Part shown: positions 13,999 to 19,660 of the stretch, piece by piece | Position numbering within the stretch: position 1 is the stretch's first letter | Layout of the letters: every line of letters begins with the position of its first letter | Assembly (NCBI GenBank): GCA_045576635.1 | Contig: JAZNGT010000027.1 | Span: 1-19,660 of the forward strand | Source: Congzhengia sp045576635 | GTDB taxonomy: Bacteria > Bacillota > Clostridia > UBA1381 > UBA9506 | Reading direction: 5' to 3' | DNA length: 19,660 bases | Notes under the pieces: model-generated | What the model saw: the letters and a program-made list of their open reading frames with translations, nothing else | Databases searched by the model: none | Told to the model about the DNA's origin: nothing | Program-made: the position numbers and the translations under genes

Positions 13999-14910
13999 TT
14001 ATTTTACCATGTTTGCAATTTCTTCTGCAAAGTTATCTTCTTTCTTTTCGATACCTTCGCCCTTTTCAAATCTTGCAAACTTTTCAATTTTGATTTCTGT
14101 ACCGATTGCAGATGCAACGTTCTTTGTATAAGCGGTTACTGTAAGGTCACCGTCTTTGATGAACTGCTGGTCAACGAGACAGATTTCTTTAAAGTATTTG
14201 TTGATTCTTCCGGCTACCATTTTTTCTGCAATGTTCTGCGGTTTGCCTTCGTTCATTGCCTGTGCAGTTAAGATTTCAGTTTCTTTTGCCACAACTTCAG
14301 CAGGAATGCTGTCACGGTCTAAGTAAGACGGGTTAGCAGCTGCAACCTGCATTGCAATGTCATGTGCAAATGTTTTGAATTCTTCTGTTTCAGCTTTTGC
14401 AGCATCAGCAAGTGTAAATGCTACCATTACGCCGATTTTTCCGCCACCATGGATGTAGGTTTCAACCACACCTTCGTAACGTTCAAATCTTCTTACGGTG
14501 ATGTTTTCACCGATGGTTGCGATTTTGTTTACGAGCATAGCACTGATGGTTTCGTCGCCGTTTACGAATGTTTCGTTTAATAAGGAATCAACATCTTTCG
14601 GGGATGTTGTTTTAATCTGTGTAGCAACGTCAGATACAAATTGCTGGAAATCAGCATTTTTTGCAACGAAGTCTGTTTCGGAGTTTACTTCCAAAAGAAC
14701 ACCGATGCCGTCTGTTACGTTTGCATAAACAACACCGTCAGCAGCAATTCTGCCGGACTTCTTCTCTGCGGTTGCGAGACCTTTTTCTCTTAAAAATTCA
14801 ATTGCTTTATCTTTGTCGCCGTTTGTTTCCGCAAGCGCTTTTTTACAGTCCATCATACCGCAGCCTGTAATTTCTCTTAACGCTTTTACGTCAGCAGCTG
14901 AAAATGCCAT
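13999..14910 (-). CDS. tsf: Translation elongation factor Ts
   Basis: Nucleotide exchange factor that regenerates EF-Tu-GTP during translation elongation. The 303-aa protein begins MAFSAADVKALREITGCGMMDCKKAL, the UBA-like N-domain, and carries the TDFVAKN motif (79-85) that contacts EF-Tu, then the EF-Ts dimerisation domain. Near the C-terminus KYFKEICLVDQQFIKD matches the conserved KFYKEICLLEQPFVKD-type block. The ATG is preceded by GGAGG. It lies 19 bases after rpsB, the usual two-gene operon order. Confidence 0.98.
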   Translation of the reverse strand: MAFSAADVKALREITGCGMMDCKKALAETNGDKDKAIEFLREKGLATAEKKSGRIAADGVVYANVTDGIGVLLEVNSETDFVAKNADFQQFVSDVATQIKTTSPKDVDSLLNETFVNGDETISAMLVNKIATIGENITVRRFERYEGVVETYIHGGGKIGVMVAFTLADAAKAETEEFKTFAHDIAMQVAAANPSYLDRDSIPAEVVAKETEILTAQAMNEGKPQNIAEKMVAGRINKYFKEICLVDQQFIKDGDLTVTAYTKNVASAIGTEIKIEKFARFEKGEGIEKKEDNFAEEIANMVK

Positions 14911-14929
14911 TTAGATATCCTCCAATCAA

Positions 14930-15667
14930 TTACTCACTAATTTCTTCTGTTTCGGATGCTTCTTTAGCAGGAGCAGCACCGTCTGCGCCCTGGTTGCCCT
15001 CAACGATAGCGTTTGCGATTGTTGAAGCAATGAGTTTTACAGCGCGGATAGCGTCATCGTTGCCGGGGATAACGTAGTCGATATCCTCAGGATCACAGTT
15101 TGTGTCAACGATTGCAACAACGGGAATACCGAGTTTTTTAGCTTCTTCGATAGCGATCTTTTCTTTTCTCGGGTCAACAACAAAAAGTGCGCCGGGGAGT
15201 TTTTTCATGTTTTTGATACCGCCCAGATACTTTTCAAGCTTGTCTCTTTCAGCTTTTAAGTTCTGCACTTCTTTTTTCGGGAGAAGGTCAAATGTGCCAT
15301 CTTCTTCCATTTTGTTGAGCTGTGCGAGTCTGTCGATTCTCTTTTTAATGGTTTTGAAGTTTGTGAGCATACCACCGAGCCATCTTGCGTTAACCCAGTA
15401 CATGCCAACACGCTCTGCTTCTTCTTTGATGGAATCCTGAGCCTGCTTTTTGGTTCCTACGAAAAGAACTTCTTTGCCGGACTCTGCGATTTCCTTAACG
15501 AACGCATAAGCTTCTTCGATTTTCTTTGCAGTTTTCTGCAAATCGATAATGTAGATACCGTTTCTTTCTGTGAAGATGTATTCCGCCATCTTGGGGTTCC
15601 ATCTTCTTGTCTGATGTCCGAAATGGACGCCTGCTTCGAGCAGTTGTTTCATTGAAATTACTGACAT
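14930..15667 (-). CDS. rpsB: 30S ribosomal protein S2
   Basis: Small-subunit ribosomal protein, 245 aa, needed for late 30S assembly and for binding S1 where present. The N-terminus MSVISMKQLLEAGVHFGHQTRRWNPKM and the central blocks VLFVGTKKQAQ, RWLGGMLTNFKTI and PGALFVVDPRKEKIAIEEAKKLGIP are highly conserved. The last 25 residues are a low-complexity, acidic tail typical of Bacillota S2. The start codon has a strong CCGGAGGTG upstream. It is followed by tsf. Its roughly 106-base leader contains a strong hairpin described separately and may be a feedback site. Confidence 0.98.
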   Translation of the reverse strand: MSVISMKQLLEAGVHFGHQTRRWNPKMAEYIFTERNGIYIIDLQKTAKKIEEAYAFVKEIAESGKEVLFVGTKKQAQDSIKEEAERVGMYWVNARWLGGMLTNFKTIKKRIDRLAQLNKMEEDGTFDLLPKKEVQNLKAERDKLEKYLGGIKNMKKLPGALFVVDPRKEKIAIEEAKKLGIPVVAIVDTNCDPEDIDYVIPGNDDAIRAVKLIASTIANAIVEGNQGADGAAPAKEASETEEISE

Positions 15668-15691
15668 TTAAGTCACCTCCGGTTTTATTTG

Positions 15692-15770
15692 CAATCCTCC
15701 ACACAAGTCATATTTTGCAGGAACCTTTTAAAAGGCACCGCCTGCAAAATCATTGCGTGTGCGTATTTTT
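15692..15770 (-). promoter_or_regulatory. Structured leader of rpsB-tsf, candidate regulatory RNA
   Basis: In the transcript, ATTTTGCAGG (15741-15750) pairs perfectly with CCTGCAAAAT (15712-15721); an inner CCTT/AAGG stem lies inside. Flanking elements CACAC-GCAAT upstream and GTGTG...ATTGC downstream are complementary in crossed order, which would form a pseudoknot around the hairpin. A GGAGG at about 15697-15701 lies within the downstream flank, upstream of the true ribosome binding site. No T-run follows, so this is not a terminator. Confidence 0.5.
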
Positions 15771-15779
15771 GCCTTAAAT

Positions 15780-15808
15780 ACTATATCACAAATGTAATAT
15801 AATTGCAA
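15780..15808 (-). promoter_or_regulatory. Promoter of rpsB-tsf
   Basis: On the minus strand TTGCAA (15803-15808), 17-base spacer, TATAGT (15780-15785). It predicts a leader of about 106 bases before the rpsB start. Confidence 0.75.
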
Positions 15809-15867
15809 GCATTTTTTTAAAAAATTTTAACAAAACATATAGAAAGGAAAAAACGTGGATTTTTTTA

Positions 15868-16740
15868 CTACAAAATACTTTTTTCGTAAGCCGTCGGCGA
15901 CATACCGACTGCCTTTTTAAATGCGCGCGAAAAATTGTGAATCGAAGAGTAGCCGAGTGAATCCGAAATCTGACTTACAGAATCATTTTTTTCGCGCAAA
16001 AGTTTTTTTGCCTCTTTCATTTTTAAGTCGATATAGTATTCCATGGGGCTTTTCCCTGTGCTTTCTCTGAAAATTTTACAAAGCTGCGTTTTTCCGAGTA
16101 GAAAATGGGCGCAGACATCTTTTAATGTGAGGTTTTCATATAAGTTGTCCTTCATATATTCTGCAATTAGTTCACTCATCGAATTGTTTGCAATATCACG
16201 TGATTTTTTGCTTGCTAAAACGTGCTCACTTAACGTGTTTCCGCTTCTTAAAAGCCTGATTAAAAATTCTGTAAAATAGCACCCGAGCAGTTGGGTTGTG
16301 CCAAAAGGCGCTTTCTGGAATTTGAGATTTTCTTTGCTCTTGTAGTCGCTCGGTAAACTCCCAAGCGCGCTTTTTGCCTCTTCCACAAAAAGCGAAAGCA
16401 GGGTTTTGCAGGTTTTGTCTAAGGTAAAGGTTTTGTTTTTAAAATACTTTAACACGTCGCTTTTTGCGGTAAAGGAAATGACAAGCATGTTGTTTGAAAC
16501 GCGGTTGTCCGAAACGTGCGCGTGCACCTCTTCAGGCTCGTGAAAAATTGCCTGCCCTTGTTCTAATGTACAGCCGATACCGTTTGTGATGGCATTTACT
16601 CTTCCACTGTCAACGTAAACCATTTCCCAGAAGTCGTGCTTTTCAGGTGCGTGTGAAAAATCTTTGCCGAATTCAAAATAGCAGATGCTGTTAAACCCGA
16701 TAAGTTCAATTTCTTGTTTGATGTATTGCGTTTTAAACAT
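15868..16740 (-). CDS. AraC-family transcriptional regulator
   Basis: A 290-aa DNA-binding regulator. The N-terminal half (about 20-110) is a cupin-like sensor domain: HDFWEMVYVDSGRVNA, then the LEQGQAIFHEPEEVHAH segment, with histidines typical of this fold. The C-terminal 100 residues hold two helix-turn-helix units: LTLKDVCAHFLLGKTQLCKIFRESTGKSPMEYY and VSQISDSLGYSSIHNFSRAFKKAVGMSPTAYE, the AraC/XylS signature. Relatives usually sense sugars or related ligands; the ligand and target here are unknown. The ATG at 16740 has GAGGGA 4 bases upstream; an in-frame TTG at 16758 has no ribosome binding site. It has its own promoter and is isolated from the ECF gene by a terminator. No terminator is obvious between its stop and the rpsB promoter. 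Confidence 0.92.
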   Translation of the reverse strand: MFKTQYIKQEIELIGFNSICYFEFGKDFSHAPEKHDFWEMVYVDSGRVNAITNGIGCTLEQGQAIFHEPEEVHAHVSDNRVSNNMLVISFTAKSDVLKYFKNKTFTLDKTCKTLLSLFVEEAKSALGSLPSDYKSKENLKFQKAPFGTTQLLGCYFTEFLIRLLRSGNTLSEHVLASKKSRDIANNSMSELIAEYMKDNLYENLTLKDVCAHFLLGKTQLCKIFRESTGKSPMEYYIDLKMKEAKKLLREKNDSVSQISDSLGYSSIHNFSRAFKKAVGMSPTAYEKSIL

Positions 16741-16782
16741 ACGATCCCTCGCGAACAAAATGATAAAATGATATTTACGATT

Positions 16783-16811
16783 ATTTTATAATAAAATACA
16801 CGTAAAGTCAA
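16783..16811 (-). promoter_or_regulatory. Promoter of the AraC-type regulator
   Basis: On the minus strand TTGACT (16806-16811), 17-base spacer, TAAAAT (16783-16788); a TATAAA two bases further upstream is an alternative -10. The leader would be about 35-40 bases. Confidence 0.6.
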
Positions 16812-16851
16812 TAAAATTGAAAATATGAAACGAACGAAAAGCGGAAGAATT

Positions 16852-16887
16852 GCAAAAAAAGAAATCACCACAAAGGGCGACTTCTTT
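16852..16887 (-). terminator. Terminator after the ECF S-component gene
   Basis: In the transcript AAAGAAGTCGCC (16876-16887) pairs with GGTGATTTCTTT (16858-16869): 12 pairs including two G-U, 6-base loop, then TTTT. Confidence 0.75.
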
Positions 16888-17436
16888 TTATTTATAAGTG
16901 AAAGACTTTTCGTTGAGTTTTTTAAGGAGTTCAGATAAGGGAACGATAAGGAGTCCCACACAAAAATTCCCGATTCCGTGCAGGATATCCCACGGGGCAC
17001 CTGCCATAATCCACACTAGCATTTGCTTAAAATTCAGTCCAAACAGCAGCGTATGTGCCGGCGCATAAAGCGTACCAAAAGAAAACCCATGCAGAGCGCA
17101 AACAATCGGATAAACGATACATGCGACTTTTTTTGGCATCTTTTTAGGAAGCAGCATCGTAATACCCCAAAGTAGTGTCCAGATGTAAAGATAGGGAATC
17201 CACCATGTATTAAAACCGGCATACAATCCGTTTAAGAATACATAAATGTAAATGGGGATGAGTGCCTTTTTGCGAAATACAATGGTAAATACCATAGTTA
17301 ACGTACCGAGAAGGTGTATGTTCGGCAATACCTCCATTAAAAGTTTTGAGCAGAACATCAGCGCGCCAAGCGTGGCAAACACGGCCATTTCGTAAATACT
17401 CAAAACGTTTTTCTTTTTATTCTCTGACGTACGCAA
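16888..17436 (-). CDS. ECF transporter S component, probably for cobalamin or a precursor
   Basis: A 182-aa membrane protein with about six hydrophobic segments, a typical size for the substrate-binding S subunit of an energy-coupling factor transporter. The early YEMAVFATLGALMFCSKLLMEVLPNIHLLGTLTMVFTIVF and the late WIMAGAPWDILHGIGNFCVGLLIVPL are characteristic of S components found next to DUF4430 proteins in Clostridia. It would work with shared EcfA/EcfA'/EcfT subunits encoded elsewhere (group II arrangement). The upstream cobalamin riboswitch and the DUF4430 partner point to B12 or a cobinamide-like precursor as substrate; this is inference. The start is TTG at 17436, overlapping the preceding gene by 20 bases, which suggests translational coupling. 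The ribosome binding site is weak (GGGG at 12 bases) and a later start at the internal ATG 17388 cannot be excluded. Confidence 0.82.
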   Translation of the reverse strand: MRTSENKKKNVLSIYEMAVFATLGALMFCSKLLMEVLPNIHLLGTLTMVFTIVFRKKALIPIYIYVFLNGLYAGFNTWWIPYLYIWTLLWGITMLLPKKMPKKVACIVYPIVCALHGFSFGTLYAPAHTLLFGLNFKQMLVWIMAGAPWDILHGIGNFCVGLLIVPLSELLKKLNEKSFTYK

Positions 17437-17848
17437 GGCGATATGTTACCCCTTCTTCAATTTCTGTAGAATCCACGCCTGAAGTTGCATATTCGCCGTC
17501 TATATAAAAGCCCCAATAACTTTTCGTAACATTAAAATCAGCGAATATACCATTTACGGTCTTTACATAAAGTCCGAATTCACTTTCGTCACCGGAAATG
17601 AGATTGTGTTCAAAAAGGGCAGCGCCAACGGTTTTTTCGTCGGTATGTATGGTAAAGGTAACAAGTTTTTCTTCTGCCATAACCTCTACAAGTAGGTTTT
17701 TTTCGCCCTCTCCCAATTCGGTATCCGTGCAGTAAGTTGCACTTTCCCATACGTCTTTACGTTCTGTCTGATTGCCACATGCGGAAAAACTCAAAAGACA
17801 GATGACGAATAAAATGACAGAGACAGTTGATTTGATGTTTTTTTTCAT
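17417..17848 (-). CDS. DUF4430 (transcobalamin-like domain) lipoprotein
   Basis: A 143-aa secreted protein. Residues 1-25 are a lipoprotein signal (MKKNIKSTV, hydrophobic stretch, then LLSFSAC with the lipidated cysteine, followed by GN), so it is anchored outside the membrane. The rest is one DUF4430 domain: VTFTIHTDEKTVGAALFEHNLISGD, EFGLYVKTVNGI, and the ending SYWGFYIDGEYATSGVDSTEIEEGVTYRLAYV, where the WxxYIDG and W/Y-rich strands are diagnostic. This domain is related to the C-terminal domain of transcobalamin and intrinsic factor. With the cobalamin riboswitch upstream and the S component overlapping downstream, a role in capturing corrinoids is likely but not shown. ATG 17848 follows AAAGGA at 9 bases; an open frame extending to 18064 merely translates the riboswitch. 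Confidence 0.87.
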   Translation of the reverse strand: MKKNIKSTVSVILFVICLLSFSACGNQTERKDVWESATYCTDTELGEGEKNLLVEVMAEEKLVTFTIHTDEKTVGAALFEHNLISGDESEFGLYVKTVNGIFADFNVTKSYWGFYIDGEYATSGVDSTEIEEGVTYRLAYVRE

Positions 17849-17879
17849 TTGAAAAAATCCTTTCATAATTTTACAAAAG

Positions 17880-17910
17880 GATAAAATAAAAGTACCCTTC
17901 AAAGGGTACT
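17880..17910 (-). terminator. Attenuator hairpin of the cobalamin riboswitch
   Basis: Stem AGTACCC/GGGTACT (17904-17910 with 17891-17897), 6-base loop, followed on the minus strand by TTTTATTTTA. It lies between the aptamer and the DUF4430 start. An adjacent TGTGT...ACACA pairing just upstream could take part in the switch between forms. Confidence 0.85.
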
Positions 17911-17919
17911 GTGTGAAAA

Positions 17920-18120
17920 CTTTTTTTACACATCTCCCCAATTTGCCCAAGAGACTTTTATGCGTCACAGACCGATAAGCATTCCGACTTGACTTGTTCA
18001 CACAAGAGTTACGGCAATGGCTGTTGCTGCGGATTTTCACCGCGATTTCCTTATCCCCTAACAATACTGTCTGGCAGTATGTCCGACAACAAATGTATAC
18101 GCATTTGATGATCTGCGTTT
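17920..18120 (-). promoter_or_regulatory. Cobalamin riboswitch
   Basis: On the minus strand the conserved core is visible: GGTGAAAATCCGC (18029-18042), then the CAGCCATTGCCGTAA-like segment, and the B12-box-like AAGTCGGAATGC...CGGTC (17970-17990). Side hairpins precede the core, for example ATACTG/CAGTAT at 18064-18081. This order and spacing match the AdoCbl-type aptamer family, although several positions differ from the most common consensus. The attenuator downstream implies that bound cobalamin turns off transcription of the DUF4430-ECF operon. Confidence 0.85.
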
Positions 18121-18137
18121 ATTCTTTTGTTTTTTTT

Positions 18138-18146
18138 ATTATAGCA
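18138..18146 (-). promoter_or_regulatory. Extended -10 promoter upstream of the riboswitch
   Basis: On the minus strand TGCTATAAT gives an exact -10 with the extended TG. No -35-like hexamer lies 16-18 bases upstream; that region (18156-18174) holds the inverted repeat TACGTTA/TAACGTA. The promoter may depend on the extended -10, or its -35 may have been replaced at the junction with the mobile element. Confidence 0.6.
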
Positions 18147-18175
18147 ATAACAATTTACGTTACTCCATAACGTAT

Positions 18176-18215
18176 GATAAAAACGTCGAAGCAAAGGAAA
18201 ACTTTGCTCCGACGT
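18176..18215 (-). terminator. Terminator of the recombinase gene
   Basis: In the transcript a 14-position stem (18202-18215 with 18183-18196, one mismatch) with a 5-base loop is followed by TTTTTATC. It is about 80 bases after the recombinase stop and protects the riboswitch operon from read-through. Confidence 0.85.
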
Positions 18216-18268
18216 GGTGCGGATAACAGGACTGTTACTCTTTTTAAGGGAGTGCCTTGTATCGCACC
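18216..18268. repeat. Inverted-repeat region at the presumed end of the mobile element
   Basis: GGTGCG (18216-18221) and CGCACC (18263-18268) bracket a region containing TAACAG-GA-CTGTTA (18224-18237), a perfect 6-bp inverted repeat with a two-base centre, and a weaker ACTCT/GGAGT pairing. It lies between the recombinase stop and its terminator. Large serine recombinases cut at a central dinucleotide between inverted half-sites, so this is a candidate attachment-site core, but it could equally be mRNA structure. Confidence 0.35.
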
Positions 18269-18295
18269 TTTTATCTTATAAACTTTTGATTCTTA

Positions 18296-19660
18296 TTAAC
18301 TTGCATCCTTAGTATAACACAAATCATCTAAGATTTCAACAGTTCCGACAAACTTGTAATAAATATTTATATCCTGATAAGTTTCGCCTTGATATTCGTA
18401 CTTTTCGCCGACTTCAATTCTGTCTATAAGCTCATGGAGAATCTCGTTGTTGAGTTCTTTAATTCCTATGTACTTTTCAATTAAGTTTACAAAGTCTATG
18501 GCATTATCCTTTGACTTGTGATATTCGTTAAGCTCGCTTTCTATTCTTGATGCCTCGGTTTTTAATTCTGCCTGTTCCTCTTCATATCCTGCAAGGAGAG
18601 ATGCCATTCTCTCGCTTGATAGATTTCCTAAGATTGAATTTTCATAGGTCTTTTTTATCAGAAGTTCAAGCTCGCCGATTCTCTTGTTGGCTTTTGCCAG
18701 CTTTCGTTGATTGTCCTTGGTTTCTGCCATAATCTTTTGCTCGTTACATTTAAGTGCCGCTTTATATAGGGCATCTCTGTCGGTTTCCAATAACACAGTC
18801 TTTGTATATATATCTGCAAGGACTACACCATATAACTCGTCATACCTTATGTAATGGGATGGGCAGTACTGCTTACCCTTTAGGTTATATGTGTTGCATA
18901 CATAAGACTTGGTTGCATTGGAGAATACCAAGGCTTTTTTACAATCCATACATTTTATTATCTTTGCAAAGATTTGTGTTTCGCCTGTTTTGGTTTCTCT
19001 TGACCGACTTTCAAGCAGTTTTTGTACTTCATCAAAGGTCTGCTTATCAATTATCGGCTCATGGGTATTTTCTACCACAATCCATTCATCCTTTGGAACA
19101 TCCCTGAATTTCTTTGACTTAAAAGGTTTTTCTTTTCTGTGGTTTACCATATTGCCTATGTAAACTTCATTTATAAGCATATCGCCCACAGTATCATCAC
19201 ACCAATAACATTCATCATCGTGTGCGGTCATAGCAGAATAATGATTCATTCCCTGAGCCTTTGCATAGGCAGCAGGGGTAGGGATTTTTTCTTCGTGAAG
19301 GATTTTTGTTATTTTCCTTTTTCCATAGCCTTGCTTTGCTAAGTCGAAGATGTGTCTTACAATATGTGCAACCTCTTCATCAATTATAAGATGATGTTTG
19401 TCCTTTGGGTCCTTTTGATATCCGTATGGTGCTTTGGCACCGAGGAACCAACCCGATTCCGATTTTGTCTTGTATGCCGACCTTGTTTTTTCGGATATAT
19501 CTCTTGGATACATTGCATTATACATATTCTTAAAGGTTGCAATTTGTTGATAACCATTCAAGTATGTATCAACGCCATCATCTATTGCAATAAACCGAAT
19601 GCCTCTTGCTATGAAAATGTCCTCGTAATATAGATTTGCCTGAACATCATTTCTGCCAAG
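18296..19660 (-). CDS. Large serine recombinase, N-terminus outside the window
   Basis: Site-specific recombinase of an integrative element, 454 codons present in the window. Reading from the right edge: the end of the resolvase catalytic domain (GRNDVQAN...IFIARGIRFIAIDDGVDT, about 19660-19560), the linker with YPRDISEKTRSAYK, and the Recombinase domain (GWFLGAKAPYGYQKD to about 18960, including GYGKRKITKILHEEKIPTP). Next come a zinc-ribbon domain with CMDCKKALVF and a later C...C pair, a coiled-coil (about 18760-18540) and a C-terminal segment ending INIYYKFVG that resembles DUF4368 of TnpX/TndX-type enzymes. The catalytic serine is in the missing N-terminal part. Such enzymes integrate and excise conjugative or mobilisable transposons and phages, and usually sit at one end of the element. 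The element body should extend to the right of the window. Confidence 0.93.
   Translation of the reverse strand, partial: LGRNDVQANLYYEDIFIARGIRFIAIDDGVDTYLNGYQQIATFKNMYNAMYPRDISEKTRSAYKTKSESGWFLGAKAPYGYQKDPKDKHHLIIDEEVAHIVRHIFDLAKQGYGKRKITKILHEEKIPTPAAYAKAQGMNHYSAMTAHDDECYWCDDTVGDMLINEVYIGNMVNHRKEKPFKSKKFRDVPKDEWIVVENTHEPIIDKQTFDEVQKLLESRSRETKTGETQIFAKIIKCMDCKKALVFSNATKSYVCNTYNLKGKQYCPSHYIRYDELYGVVLADIYTKTVLLETDRDALYKAALKCNEQKIMAETKDNQRKLAKANKRIGELELLIKKTYENSILGNLSSERMASLLAGYEEEQAELKTEASRIESELNEYHKSKDNAIDFVNLIEKYIGIKELNNEILHELIDRIEVGEKYEYQGETYQDINIYYKFVGTVEILDDLCYTKDAS

Noticed and set aside
16596..17000. Minus-strand 134-codon open frame across the AraC and ECF genes
   Set aside because: It crosses a terminator and the AraC promoter, and overlaps two supported genes in another frame.
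17849..18064. N-terminal extension of the DUF4430 protein by 72 residues
   Set aside because: The extra codons lie within the cobalamin riboswitch and attenuator; the real start at 17848 opens a lipoprotein signal and has its own ribosome binding site.
18183..18215. Long inverted repeat considered as an attachment site of the recombinase
   Set aside because: It is followed by a T-run on the recombinase strand and is best explained as the intrinsic terminator of that gene.

Overview
The window looks like a piece of chromosome from a low- to moderate-GC Gram-positive anaerobe, most likely class Clostridia (Bacillota). The grounds are the sporulation gene ytxC, SLH-type surface anchoring, AGGAGG-type ribosome binding sites with frequent TTG starts, tRNA genes with encoded CCA, and a B12 uptake pair typical of that group. 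Most of it is ordinary housekeeping sequence; the right edge enters a mobile element.

Layout, left to right: the tail of a Cof-type HAD phosphatase (+); apgM phosphoglycerate mutase (-); a six-gene tRNA operon (-), transcribed Gly(UCC)-Arg(UCU)-His(GUG)-Gln(CUG)-Gln(UUG)-Lys(UUU) from a perfect-consensus promoter; an SLH-anchored glucosaminidase (+); a YhfW-like FAD/Rieske oxidoreductase (-); a methionine operon (+) with metF, a free-standing methionine synthase reactivation protein and metH; a D-Ala-D-Ala carboxypeptidase and a DJ-1/PfpI protein (-); a DUF6873 protein and ytxC (+); a 280-bp hairpin-rich intergenic block bounded by inverted repeats; tmcAL, tsf and rpsB (-), the last with a structured leader; an AraC-type regulator (-); a cobalamin riboswitch controlling a DUF4430 lipoprotein and an ECF transporter S component (-); and a large serine recombinase cut off by the right end of the window (-).

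Two parts share a vitamin B12 theme. MetH carries the DxHxxG cobalamin-binding motif but lacks the reactivation domain, which is encoded immediately upstream as its own protein. About 8 kb away, a cobalamin riboswitch with an attenuator hairpin precedes a secreted lipoprotein with a transcobalamin-like domain and an ECF S component, together a plausible B12 capture and uptake pair. The ATPase and EcfT subunits are not in the window.

The most useful places to look further are the inverted-repeat block at 12517-12795, the rpsB leader (hairpin plus possible pseudoknot), the boundary of the serine-recombinase element at about 18150-18295 (including a short inverted repeat around a central GA), and the DUF4430/ECF pair. 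I found no CRISPR array, no insertion sequence with its own transposase, and no defence system. All motif matching was by eye.
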